From positions 3,953,501 through 4,017,500 of the forward strand of contig NZ_JNLE01000003.1 in the NCBI RefSeq assembly GCF_000702945.1: a stretch of DNA of 64,000 bases. The letters run 5' to 3'. Origin of the DNA: Clostridium sp. KNHs205 (GTDB lineage: Bacteria > Bacillota > Clostridia > Lachnospirales > Lachnospiraceae). The position numbers were made by a program, and so were the translations under genes. Of this stretch, positions 17,676 through 26,382 are shown one piece after another. Numbering within the stretch: the first letter of the stretch is position 1; the number at the start of each line of letters is the position of its first letter. The notes below the pieces were generated by a model. It had not been told where the DNA came from, ran no database searches, and saw only the letters and a program-made list of their open reading frames with translations.

Positions 17676-18932
17676 TTATACTGCATTTCCTGCAATATAA
17701 GCTGTTGACCAGGCTATTTGAAGATTGAATCCACCGGTTAACGCATCCAGATCCAGTACTTCTCCGATATAGTATACTCCCGAAACAAGCTTTGATTCCA
17801 TGGTAGAAGGATTAATTTCTTTAATGGAAATTCCACCTTTGGTAATGACAGCTTCATTATAACCTCTGAGACTGTCGATATGAAGCGGCATTGCTTTTAA
17901 GACTTCAATAAGTCTCTTTCTTTCTTCTTTCGTAATGAGATTGACTTTCTTTTCCGGATCAATTTTGCTTAATGCTATTATAACTTGAATCAGCTTTCGT
18001 GGCAATAGCTGATCAAGTGCATTCTTATATTGTTTATTTTTAAATTCATCAAAATCTCTTAATATTCTTGTATCCAGCTGTTCTTTCGTCAGAGCAGGCT
18101 TTAAATCTATGGTAAGAACAAGATCCTTATTGCCCATATGAGGGATGCAATAACTGCTGGCACTTAAAATTACCGGACCACTGACGCCAAAGTGCGTAAA
18201 GAGAAGTTCACCGAAATCAGAATAAATTGCTTTTCCCTGACTGGTTACGGTTATCTCAATATTTTTGAGAGCCAGGCCCTGCAGTTCTTTCACCAACTCT
18301 ATTTCCTGGATATTCATTGGCACCAGAGAAGGATTCAGCTTGGTTACAGCATGTCCCATTGCTTTTGCAAATCGGTAGCCGTCTCCGTTGGATCCCGTTG
18401 AAGGATAGGACAGGCCTCCGGTTGCAACAATAATTTTACCGGCGTATAACTTTTCTTTGGTATTCTTTAAAAGGACACCTTTAGCCCTTCCGTCTTCAGC
18501 CAATATTTCTTCAACTTCACACTGATATCTTATTTCTACCTGAAGCCGTTTTAATTCTTTTAGAAGTGCACCGATTACATCAGAGGATTTATCTGATTCC
18601 GGAAACACCCTGCCGCCTCTTTCAATTTTGGTCTTTAATCCCAGCTGTTCAAAAAAATCAATAACATCGTAGTTCGTATAGCCATAAAAAGCACCATATA
18701 GGAATTTAGGATTGCTCATTACATTACTGAACAAATCCTCCATGTCACATGCATTTGTTATATTACACCGGCCTTTACCGGTAATGTAGAGTTTTTTGCC
18801 TGCTTTATCGTTTTTCTCCAATAGAAGGACATCATGGCCATTTCTTGCCGCAAATACGGCAGCCATCATACCGGCAGCGCCTGCACCTACCACGATTATC
18901 CTGTTACTTCCATTAATCATTTTAATCTCCAT
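17676..18932 (-). CDS. HI0933/YhiN-family flavoprotein oxidoreductase
   Basis: A 418-residue FAD-binding protein of the HI0933-like family. The dinucleotide motif GAGAAGMMAA is at 16-25, GKGRCNITN near 52 is the family signature, and the C-terminal GGFNLQIAWSTAYIAGN completes the flavin site. Members are widespread and their substrate is unknown. An ATG at 18920 with GGAG six bases upstream is an alternative start. The hairpin element described at 18963-19044 lies directly before the gene. It often sits next to cmk in clostridia. Confidence 0.9.
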   Translation of the reverse strand: MEIKMINGSNRIIVVGAGAAGMMAAVFAARNGHDVLLLEKNDKAGKKLYITGKGRCNITNACDMEDLFSNVMSNPKFLYGAFYGYTNYDVIDFFEQLGLKTKIERGGRVFPESDKSSDVIGALLKELKRLQVEIRYQCEVEEILAEDGRAKGVLLKNTKEKLYAGKIIVATGGLSYPSTGSNGDGYRFAKAMGHAVTKLNPSLVPMNIQEIELVKELQGLALKNIEITVTSQGKAIYSDFGELLFTHFGVSGPVILSASSYCIPHMGNKDLVLTIDLKPALTKEQLDTRILRDFDEFKNKQYKNALDQLLPRKLIQVIIALSKIDPEKKVNLITKEERKRLIEVLKAMPLHIDSLRGYNEAVITKGGISIKEINPSTMESKLVSGVYYIGEVLDLDALTGGFNLQIAWSTAYIAGNAV

Positions 18933-18962
18933 TCATGCCTTGGTGTGCTTAAATCATGCCCC

Positions 18963-19044
18963 AGCTCCCATTGCATGCAGCATCTGCTTATAGATACTGC
19001 ACTGTCACAAATAAGGATGTGAATTATGCTTCTCAATAATTCAC
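18963..19044 (-). repeat. hairpin-plus-SD element, copy before the flavoprotein gene
   Basis: On the minus strand: a perfect 9-bp hairpin GTGAATTAT/ATAATTCAC, then GTGACAGTGCAGTATCT, a loop, AGATGCTGCATGC, and AATGGGAGCTG shortly before the start. The GCAGTATCT/AGATGCTGC arms and the AATGGGAG ending match the copies before cinA and the DUF5696 gene in layout, with weaker base identity. Confidence 0.5.
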
Positions 19045-19074
19045 CCAACCTCTTTGCGAATATTAAATCTTTGA

Positions 19075-19119
19075 AGGGGCTGCTGCAAAAACTCTGATAC
19101 TTAAATTGCAACAGCCCCT
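19075..19119 (-). terminator. hairpin after the GerMN-like lipoprotein gene
   Basis: A 14-bp stem with one mismatch, AGGGGCTGCTGCAA/TTGCAACAGCCCCT, begins nine bases after the stop codon. No T run follows on the minus strand; the plus side has a weak AT-rich tail. It may be a terminator or mRNA end stabiliser. Confidence 0.55.
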
Positions 19120-19127
19120 GATAATTA

Positions 19128-19697
19128 TTATTTTGATTTATTTCCGTCCAGGTAAACACCATTAAGATCATATGACAGATTTGCGGATTGATAAGGTTCT
19201 CCTGCAACCCGGAATATTACCTTAGGGTATTCCGGCAGGTTGTCTACCAGGCTCTGGGCAATAGAATCCAGTATGGTTGTCTCAACGGATAAATCTACAT
19301 TACTAACAGGTGGTGTATCTCCTGTAAAACTAACGATAACAGTATCCTTCTCAGTTGTTACACTTTCAACTCCTACATCGATTAAACGTTCAGCCAGGGA
19401 GTCAATAACCTGGTCTACTATAAGCTCCGGTGTAATTTCCGTGTCTTCGTTTATAGCAGCTGTTGCAGCCTCCACTTCCTGCGTGCTTTCATTAATCGTA
19501 TAAATAGGAATTTCTTTTGTTGCAGCCGGTGCAACGCCAATTTTAGTCTCTGGGTCCGTACCTGCTTCGGGAGTTAATATGGTATTGACAGAAGGTTTTA
19601 TATCCTCCTTTGTATCTTCCCTTTTGGTACACGCTGTTGTTACAACCATCAGAAATAAAACCAGGATTACAGTAAGCTTCCCTGCAGTATTTTTCAT
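19128..19697 (-). CDS. lipoprotein with GerMN-like domain
   Basis: A 189-residue secreted protein. The N-terminus has a lysine, a hydrophobic core and the lipobox VTTAC at about residue 20-24, so it should be lipid-anchored outside the membrane. A threonine- and glutamate-rich linker leads to a domain of about 110 residues that resembles the GerMN fold of sporulation and germination lipoproteins (ending VIFRVAGEPYQSANLS). The fit is moderate. TAGGAG before the ATG at 19697 decides that start over upstream in-frame codons. A spore-related role is possible but not shown. Confidence 0.65.
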   Translation of the reverse strand: MKNTAGKLTVILVLFLMVVTTACTKREDTKEDIKPSVNTILTPEAGTDPETKIGVAPAATKEIPIYTINESTQEVEAATAAINEDTEITPELIVDQVIDSLAERLIDVGVESVTTEKDTVIVSFTGDTPPVSNVDLSVETTILDSIAQSLVDNLPEYPKVIFRVAGEPYQSANLSYDLNGVYLDGNKSK

Positions 19698-19884
19698 TCT
19701 AATCACTCCTACTGAATTACCAAACATAGGCATAGCATTTATACTCACTCCATTTATAATATATGGGCCAAGTATGTCATTTTTATGTTAAAACCTTGTT
19801 ATTTGTTAAGCAATGATCTTTAAAGCAATAGAATTATCTGTTTTTTTGTACTGTTTTCCTTTATTCGCCACTTATTGTAAATTA

Positions 19885-21147
19885 CTATATATTACTATTT
19901 TCATATTCTTTTAGTATACTCATCCGCAGGAAATCCAGAGCACTGATAACAGTGTACTCTCTGACCTTTTGGCGATTTCCTCTGAAATGGTACTCTCTGA
20001 CTTCAGTTTTACCATTAAGATAACATCCAATATACACAAGACCAACAGGTTTAAGTTCAGTTCCCCCATCAGGGCCGGCAATACCAGTCACAGACAATGC
20101 TGCAGTACTCTCTGCTGCTCTACCGGCACCTTGCGCCATCTCAGCTGCTGTTTCTTTGCTGACAGCACCAAAAGCTTTCAGGGTCTCTTCAGAAACACCC
20201 AGATATTTCATTTTTGCCTTGTTAGAATAAGTGACAAAGCCTTCTTCAAACACTGCAGAAGCACCTGAAACATTCACCAGCTTTCCGGAGAGTAGTCCAC
20301 CGGAACAGGACTCAGCGGTGGCAAGGGTCAGCTTGTGTTTTATCAGAAGCTTAATTACTGCTTCTTCTAAGGATACTTTCTCTTCTGTTGTATAGATAGT
20401 AGCTCCGAAGCGTTTCTTAAGTTCTTCCACCAGAGGTGCCGTTAACATTTTCCCTTCATCTTCTGAAGCTGCAAGTGCTGTTACACGAAGATGAACCTCA
20501 CCGTTTTTGGCATAGGTGGCAATGGTTGGGTTGGTTTGAACGGTAATTAAATCCTTGACCATAAGTTCTGCTTTGCTCTCACCAATACCGCAGACCTTAA
20601 CCATTTCAGAATATAGCACATTCCGGGAAAGACTTTTCAGATAAGGAAAGACAGCCTCTTCAAACATTGGAATCAATTCTCCCGGAGGTCCAGGCAGCAA
20701 CACAACCGACTTCCCTTCTTCTGTTTTTACAATCAGACCAGGTGCAGTACCATTATTATTGTACAAGACAAGGGAGCCTTCTATTATTTCCGCCTGTTTC
20801 CAGTTGTTTTCAGGTATGTCCTTCCTGTCCCTGCCTTTAAAATACTCTTCAATTCTTTCCTTCGCCAAAGAATCTACAGAAAGTTCTTTCTCTAACACTT
20901 TAGCAGTTACTTCCTTTGTCAGATCATCTTCTGTGGGACCTAAACCACCTGTTAAGATTACCACATCACTTCTATTTAATGCCTGTGACAATACCTGGGT
21001 AAGTCTGTCCTCATTGTCTCCGACAGATACTTGGTAATAGTTTGACAAACCCAGCGCAGCACATCTTTCTGCCAGATAGCTTGCATTGGTATTAACAATG
21101 TTTCCAAGAAGTATTTCCGTTCCTACACTGATTAGTTCTACTGTCAT
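19885..21147 (-). CDS. cinA: CinA-family competence/damage-inducible protein
   Basis: A 420-residue two-domain protein. The N-terminal molybdopterin-binding-like domain (1-170) carries the GGLGPTEDD motif near 66, and the C-terminal nicotinamide-nucleotide amidase-like domain (255-412) starts with TLATAESCSGGLLSGKL. The family is tied to NAD recycling and competence. In several Firmicutes cinA is next to recA; here it follows pgsA by about 119 bp and recA is 15 kb away. The leader is the repeated hairpin element, whose AATGGGTA ending gives only a weak ribosome binding site. Confidence 0.94.
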   Translation of the reverse strand: MTVELISVGTEILLGNIVNTNASYLAERCAALGLSNYYQVSVGDNEDRLTQVLSQALNRSDVVILTGGLGPTEDDLTKEVTAKVLEKELSVDSLAKERIEEYFKGRDRKDIPENNWKQAEIIEGSLVLYNNNGTAPGLIVKTEEGKSVVLLPGPPGELIPMFEEAVFPYLKSLSRNVLYSEMVKVCGIGESKAELMVKDLITVQTNPTIATYAKNGEVHLRVTALAASEDEGKMLTAPLVEELKKRFGATIYTTEEKVSLEEAVIKLLIKHKLTLATAESCSGGLLSGKLVNVSGASAVFEEGFVTYSNKAKMKYLGVSEETLKAFGAVSKETAAEMAQGAGRAAESTAALSVTGIAGPDGGTELKPVGLVYIGCYLNGKTEVREYHFRGNRQKVREYTVISALDFLRMSILKEYENSNI

Positions 21148-21150
21148 ATT

Positions 21151-21248
21151 TTATACCCATTGTATACCGCAGCTTTGTCTGCGATACTGCCAACAATGAA
21201 AAGCATGAAGGATTCACATCGTGGCAACCTTTCTAATATACTTTCATT
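21151..21248 (-). repeat. hairpin-plus-SD element, copy before cinA
   Basis: On the minus strand: GGTTGCCACGATG and CATTGTTGGCAG form an outer stem, then GTATCGCAG, a six-base loop and CTGCGGTATAC form an inner hairpin, then AATGGGTATAAA and the cinA ATG. It aligns over nearly its whole length with 57186-57293, sharing GGCAGTATCGCAG and the AATGGGT ending. Confidence 0.75.
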
Positions 21249-21266
21249 CACATCTGCATCATGTTT

Positions 21267-21806
21267 CTACTTTTGTTCCGTGAGAACTTTTCTATTCTTG
21301 TACAGATAATCCAGTAAAGATACCACGGTCAATATAAGAGACAGATAGATAAATACCTGTTCCAGAGCGAGTAAGATGGGATTATCAAAATGGAATATCA
21401 GTAAAACCGCCATAATCATTTGAGCTGTTGTCTTAAATTTTGCAATGTTACTTGCAGCAATGACTACACCATTATCAGATGCCACCAGACGGAAACCACT
21501 GATAATAAATTCTCTTGAAATAATTACAACTATAATCCAGGCCGGTACAAGCTTAAGCTCAACAAAACAGATAAGCGCAGCACAGACTAAGAGTTTATCT
21601 GCAAGAGGGTCTGCGAACTTACCAAAGTTGGTAACCAGGTTATGCTTTCTTGCAAGATAACCATCAAGTGCATCGGATAAGGATGCAATAATAAAAATTA
21701 CACCTGCAACATTTTTACCGCCAGGTATACCTGGTACTAAAAAGAAAATCAAAAATACAGGAATCATGCATGCCCTTGCTATTGTTATTTTATTCGGCAG
21801 ATTCAT
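21267..21806 (-). CDS. pgsA: CDP-diacylglycerol-glycerol-3-phosphate phosphatidyltransferase
   Basis: A 179-residue membrane enzyme making phosphatidylglycerol phosphate. The CDP-alcohol phosphotransferase motif with spaced aspartates spans 45-70 (DALDGYLAR, then GKFADPLAD). Several membrane segments follow. AAAGGAG precedes the ATG. rimO-pgsA-cinA is a common clostridial order, and all three are on this strand. Confidence 0.95.
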   Translation of the reverse strand: MNLPNKITIARACMIPVFLIFFLVPGIPGGKNVAGVIFIIASLSDALDGYLARKHNLVTNFGKFADPLADKLLVCAALICFVELKLVPAWIIVVIISREFIISGFRLVASDNGVVIAASNIAKFKTTAQMIMAVLLIFHFDNPILLALEQVFIYLSLILTVVSLLDYLYKNRKVLTEQK

Positions 21807-21938
21807 ATTAACTCCTTTCGTTATTATTAAATTTTTGATTTTATTATCCTGAATCCGTAGTTGAAAAAAGTCTTTTCTTTTTCCAGCCTAACCTCTTTTC
21901 TGAGTATCCCTTTTGACATACGGATCTTCGTATAATTA

Positions 21939-21973
21939 GTTTATCAGAAATTGTTTTCTGATTTCTGATAAAC
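21939..21973 (-). other. perfect 13-bp hairpin between rimO and pgsA
   Basis: GTTTATCAGAAAT and ATTTCTGATAAAC pair perfectly around a 9-base loop, about 30 bp after the rimO stop. No T tract follows in either direction. It could be a weak terminator, an mRNA processing site or a protein-binding palindrome. Confidence 0.55.
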
Positions 21974-22002
21974 GTCGGTTCTTTCCGCCTGTGAGGCGCT
22001 GA

Positions 22003-23364
22003 CTAGTTAACCAGTTCTCCTATTAAATCATATCCTTTCGCATCGGTAACTACAGCTTCAATGATTTCACCCGACATGATTTCTGCTCTTGTAGGTACAA
22101 AAATATATCCATCCACATTAGGAGCATCCATATAGGTTCTTCCAATATAGACGTTCCCGGCTTCCATTCCATATTCCTCAATGGCTTCCTCCGGGAGTTT
22201 ACCTTCAATAAGCACTTTTAATCTGTTACCTACTTTTTCCTCTGCTTTCTCAAAAGCAATTTTCTGCTGTAAAGCCATAATTTCTTTCTGGCGTTTTACT
22301 TTTACTGCTTTTTTTATCTGGGAGGGCATTTTAGCAGCAGGCGTATCCTCTTCTTTTGAATAAGTAAATACCCCCAGTCTGTCAAAGCCCATTTCCTCCA
22401 CAAAGCTTTTCAGCTCTTCATGGTCTTCTTCCGTCTCTCCCGGAAAACCTGTTATCAAGGTAGTTCTAAGGGCAATATCGGGAATTTCTTTTCTAAGTTC
22501 CGCTACCTTCTGAATCAGTTCTGCTTTACTGGTTTTTCTACCCATTTTCTTTAACACATTATCACTGGCATGCTGAATAGGCATATCAAGGTAATGACAG
22601 ATTTTCTTTTCGGTCTTGATTACTTCTATCAGTTCTTTGGTGATTTCTTCAGGATAGCAGTAAAGGATTCGAATCCATTCAATTCCTTCAATCTTACATA
22701 GTTCTCTTAAAAGCTCCGGAAGTTTCTTTTCACCGAAAAGGTCTTTTCCGTAAAGTGTTGTTTCCTGGGCAACCAGAATCAATTCTTTAACCCCGTTATC
22801 CGCCAGGTCCTTTGCTTCTTCAAGTACTTCTTCCATTGGCCTGCTCTGATAATTGCCTCTGATTTTTGGAATGATACAATAGGTACAGTATTTATTGCAG
22901 CCCTCTGCGATCTTTAAATAGGAGAAGTAACCACCAGTAGTATTAATACGTTTATGCTTTTCTGTCTGTATATTTTCTGTGGCAGTTTCTTCCACTTTGA
23001 CGGACTTGCTTCCATTTAATACATCTTCAATAACAGTTGCTATTTCTTCATATCTCTTTGTTCCGACTACCGCATCCACTTCAGGTATCTCATTTAAGAT
23101 ATCTTCTTTATAGCGCTGTGCAAGACATCCGGTAACAATAAGACCCTTTAATATTCCTGTTTTCTTATACTGCCCCATTTCAAGGATAGTATTAATACTT
23201 TCTTCTTTTGCATCATTGATAAAGCAGCAGGTATTTACAATAATAATATCCGCTTTATCTTCCTCATCGGTTATGGTAAAACCATATTCTTTAATTATTC
23301 CAAGCATTATCTCACTGTCCACCAGATTCTTATCGCAACCCAGCGAAACAAAAAATATATTCAT
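22003..23364 (-). CDS. rimO: ribosomal protein S12 methylthiotransferase RimO
   Basis: A 453-residue radical-SAM enzyme that methylthiolates a conserved aspartate of ribosomal protein S12. The N-terminal domain has cysteines 10, 46/47 and 80, the radical-SAM cluster is Cys156, Cys160 and Cys163 (CNKYCTYC), and a TRAM RNA-binding domain ends the protein. Opening with SLGCDKNLVDSE separates RimO from MiaB. TGGAGGT precedes the ATG. It diverges from the membrane-protein gene at 23541. Confidence 0.96.
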   Translation of the reverse strand: MNIFFVSLGCDKNLVDSEIMLGIIKEYGFTITDEEDKADIIIVNTCCFINDAKEESINTILEMGQYKKTGILKGLIVTGCLAQRYKEDILNEIPEVDAVVGTKRYEEIATVIEDVLNGSKSVKVEETATENIQTEKHKRINTTGGYFSYLKIAEGCNKYCTYCIIPKIRGNYQSRPMEEVLEEAKDLADNGVKELILVAQETTLYGKDLFGEKKLPELLRELCKIEGIEWIRILYCYPEEITKELIEVIKTEKKICHYLDMPIQHASDNVLKKMGRKTSKAELIQKVAELRKEIPDIALRTTLITGFPGETEEDHEELKSFVEEMGFDRLGVFTYSKEEDTPAAKMPSQIKKAVKVKRQKEIMALQQKIAFEKAEEKVGNRLKVLIEGKLPEEAIEEYGMEAGNVYIGRTYMDAPNVDGYIFVPTRAEIMSGEIIEAVVTDAKGYDLIGELVN

Positions 23365-23483
23365 TCATACCTCCAAATATTCGTATACTAAAATGTTACC
23401 TTTGACATTTTAACAGCTTTTTGCTGAAAAGGAAACATTTTTTATTTTTATTTAATCTTTTGCAAATTTTAATCTGATTATAA

Positions 23484-23511
23484 TTGACTTTTATCCTTTA
23501 TTTGTTAAGAT
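23484..23511 (+). promoter_or_regulatory. promoter of the 23541 membrane-protein gene
   Basis: TTGACT (23484-23489), 16 bp, TAAGAT (23506-23511), about 30 bp before the start codon, followed by the AAAGG binding site. Confidence 0.6.
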
Positions 23512-23540
23512 AGAAGAAATCAAACGAAAGGTTATGAAAT

Positions 23541-25151
23541 ATGAAAAAAACAAGAAATATTATTATAGGATTATTATCCTTCTTTGTTCTGGTATTTTGT
23601 TATTATTATGCAACACTTCCAGCTGTAAACATCCATTCTCATGGTTTTTGGATATTTGTGATAACAGCGCTGATCCTCTTAACTGTCATCGTTGGTTTTG
23701 CCACCAACAAAAGCCGAAGTGTTAATTCAGTTCAAGATTTGATTGCCGGAATGCCCGTTAAGATATCCGTCGGAATTACATTAATCGTAGTTATATTTTA
23801 TATTGCCGGCTCATTGCTTTCCTCTCCTATTATTAACTCCGGTAAATATCAGAAGCTTTTAACGGTTAACGAAGGAGACTTTAAGACTGATATAGAAGAA
23901 ATCTCTTATTCAGAGATCCCTGTACTGGACAAAGATTCTGCAAGTCTTTTAGGCTCCAGAAAGATGGGCAGCATAACAGAATATGTATCACAGTTTGAGG
24001 TGGCAGACAATTATACCCAGATCAACTATCAGGGTGCGCCAACCCGTGTTACTCCTTTAGAATACGGTAATACCATTAAATGGCTTACAAACAGAGGTGA
24101 AGGTATTCCTGCTTATATGCGTATCGATATGGCAACAGAAAATGTGGAGCTTATTAAGCTTTCCGAAGGAATAAAATACTCCATGTCCGATCACTTCGGC
24201 AGATATTTACCCCGTTATTTAAGATTCCATTATCCAACTTATGTGTTTTCTTCCTATAATTTTGAAATCGATGAAGCAGGAGTTCCTTACTGGGTATGCC
24301 CGGTTAAGGATTATACCATTGGTTTGTTCGGCGGTGAAACCGTTGGCAGGGTTATACTTGTAAATGCTGTTACAGGTGATCTTACCAATTATAAAGTTTC
24401 CGAAGTCCCCCAATGGGTTGACCGTGTTTATTCCGCTGAATTGTTAATCAGTCAGTATAATTATTACGGCACCTTAAAACATGGTTATTTTAACTCAGTC
24501 TTCAGCCAGAAGGATTCCTTAAAAACTACGGAAGGTTATAATTATCTGGCACTGGAGGATGATGTCTGGGTATATACCGGTATTACTTCAGTAGGCGGTG
24601 ATGAATCCAACGTAGGTTTTGTCCTAATGAATCAGCGAACAGCAGAGACAAGATATTATCCTATTCCCGGTGCGGAAGAATACTCCGCTATGGCCTCTGC
24701 TGAGGGTCAGGTACAGCACCTTGGTTATACGGCTACTTTTCCTCTTCTTTTAAATATTGGCGGGGAACCCACTTATTTTATTGCATTAAAAGATGCCGCC
24801 GGACTTGTTAAGAGTTATGCTATGGTTAATATCTCCAGGTATCAGATCGTTGCCACTGCAGAAACCATCAAGGAATGTGAAAAGTTATATCTGGCAAAAT
24901 TAAAAGATGACAATATCATTACGGAAGACACCGGAGCTCAGCTTACTATAAGCGGTTATATCAGTAAAATTTCCGATGTGGTTATAGACGGAAATTCCCA
25001 CTATTATATACTGCTCCAGGGAAATGATGAGATCTTTGATGTTAATGTTTCTAAATTCCCTCAAATTATTAAATATAATGTTGAAGATTCCATTAGCTTC
25101 TCCTACAGCGCCGGTTCCAGCTACAATACTGTAGATGAAATAACAGAATAA
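23541..25151 (+). CDS. conserved membrane protein of unknown function
   Basis: A 536-residue protein I cannot assign. Three hydrophobic segments lie in the first 100 residues (about 6-24, 36-54 and 77-97). About 430 residues follow that look globular and beta-rich, with short repeated blocks such as GYNYLALEDDVWVYTGI and FPLLLNIGGEPTYFIALKD; they are probably outside the cell or in the membrane-proximal space. No catalytic motif is visible. It has its own promoter and a terminator with a TTCG loop, so it is a single-gene unit. AAAGG precedes the ATG at 23541. Confidence 0.8.
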   Translation: MKKTRNIIIGLLSFFVLVFCYYYATLPAVNIHSHGFWIFVITALILLTVIVGFATNKSRSVNSVQDLIAGMPVKISVGITLIVVIFYIAGSLLSSPIINSGKYQKLLTVNEGDFKTDIEEISYSEIPVLDKDSASLLGSRKMGSITEYVSQFEVADNYTQINYQGAPTRVTPLEYGNTIKWLTNRGEGIPAYMRIDMATENVELIKLSEGIKYSMSDHFGRYLPRYLRFHYPTYVFSSYNFEIDEAGVPYWVCPVKDYTIGLFGGETVGRVILVNAVTGDLTNYKVSEVPQWVDRVYSAELLISQYNYYGTLKHGYFNSVFSQKDSLKTTEGYNYLALEDDVWVYTGITSVGGDESNVGFVLMNQRTAETRYYPIPGAEEYSAMASAEGQVQHLGYTATFPLLLNIGGEPTYFIALKDAAGLVKSYAMVNISRYQIVATAETIKECEKLYLAKLKDDNIITEDTGAQLTISGYISKISDVVIDGNSHYYILLQGNDEIFDVNVSKFPQIIKYNVEDSISFSYSAGSSYNTVDEITE

Positions 25152-25165
25152 TAATTTAAGTCATA

Positions 25166-25193
25166 ATGCGGATTCTTCGGAGTCCGCATTTTT
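25166..25193 (+). terminator. terminator of the 23541 gene
   Basis: Stem ATGCGGA/TCCGCAT with a TTCG-containing loop is followed by TTTTTATTTC, 15 bp after the stop codon. Confidence 0.85.
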
Positions 25194-25446
25194 ATTTCTA
25201 TCATTTATTACTAATTATCTATACATACTGCTGTTCTTCAACTACTGCTTGATTAATTCAACGACGGCTTGATAGTATTTACATAATTATTACTTTATCA
25301 TATGAATATGCAGCTGGCTATTCATACATAGCTGTATAATTTAAGAATAATGAAAGGGTCACTGCCAAATATTGATTCAGTACCTGAAATAAGCATCACT
25401 TATTATTAATCAGCACTGCGGTCTTTGGTGATGAATTGGTAAAATT

Positions 25447-26382
25447 ATGGATTATGATTATTTTTATACCCTTTGTATTCAGGGTAAGGTCTTACAGGCT
25501 ATAGCTTATTTAGACCAGGAACCGGATACAGCTACCGATGAAAGCGAATTAAGGGAGCAATATTACAAAAGGTTCTGCTGGGGAAAACAACGTTATGACT
25601 TTCAAACACAGGACTTGTTATTAGAAGAGATATTAAACGGCTATTGTGAGTACTACCGCCAGGTATTAACCAGTACACCTCTTCTGGAAGCTGAAAAATA
25701 TTTGACTGACACCTTAATTCAAATTCTTTCCTTAGATGAAGGGGTCGATATGGAGAATATAGAAAATCTGCTTGCACCTTTGTTTGAGGAAAGGGGTTAT
25801 CACTACTTAGGGGGACAAACACTTCCCTATTGGGGGCCTTATATCTGGAAAAATACAGAAAAGGAGGTCTTTGAAGTTGACTTAAGCGATGGCAGGGAAA
25901 ATGTTAACGTGTTCTTTCTTTCAGATTTTCTTATGCTTAGCTGGCTTCATTTCGCTACCTTCGGAAAATATCACACCGGTGGATATGCCAAACCCGAGGG
26001 GCTTTATTATATTGTACCTCCAAACGGTGTATTTGATATAAATGCTCCTGCATTCCAGGTGAGCTTCCTGAAACATGAAGCAAGGCACCTTAAAGACTAC
26101 AGGGATTTCCCGGAGCTTAGCGGCTGGGAACTTGAATACCGGGCTAAGCTAACCGAACTAATTCATCATCCGGCTCCAGCAGAATTATTACTTAAATTTA
26201 ACAGGCAGAAATCAGAGGATCAGAATACCCCCCATGCTTATGCCTCTTTACTTTTGATCAATAACATTCTGCCTATATTAAATATAGGTGAGGTCAGTCT
26301 TAGCTCATTAACAGACTTTTCACCATTAATAATCCAACAGTCAGCTCTTCAGCTATTAGAGCTTTCGATTAAACCAAGTTGA
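25447..26382 (+). CDS. uncharacterised protein with HEARH zincin-like motif
   Basis: A 311-residue soluble protein with no signal peptide. Residues 210-214 read HEARH, the HExxH zinc site of metallopeptidases, and Glu228 or Glu230 in GWELEYRAKL is a plausible third ligand 14-16 residues on, as in gluzincins. The stretch before it (GVFDINAPAFQVSFLKHEARH) looks like a strand leading into the active-site helix. The N-terminal 110 residues are helical. No known family was recognised. The ribosome binding site is weak. Its 3' end overlaps that of the convergent TPR gene by 14 bases. Confidence 0.75.
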   Translation: MDYDYFYTLCIQGKVLQAIAYLDQEPDTATDESELREQYYKRFCWGKQRYDFQTQDLLLEEILNGYCEYYRQVLTSTPLLEAEKYLTDTLIQILSLDEGVDMENIENLLAPLFEERGYHYLGGQTLPYWGPYIWKNTEKEVFEVDLSDGRENVNVFFLSDFLMLSWLHFATFGKYHTGGYAKPEGLYYIVPPNGVFDINAPAFQVSFLKHEARHLKDYRDFPELSGWELEYRAKLTELIHHPAPAELLLKFNRQKSEDQNTPHAYASLLLINNILPILNIGEVSLSSLTDFSPLIIQQSALQLLELSIKPS

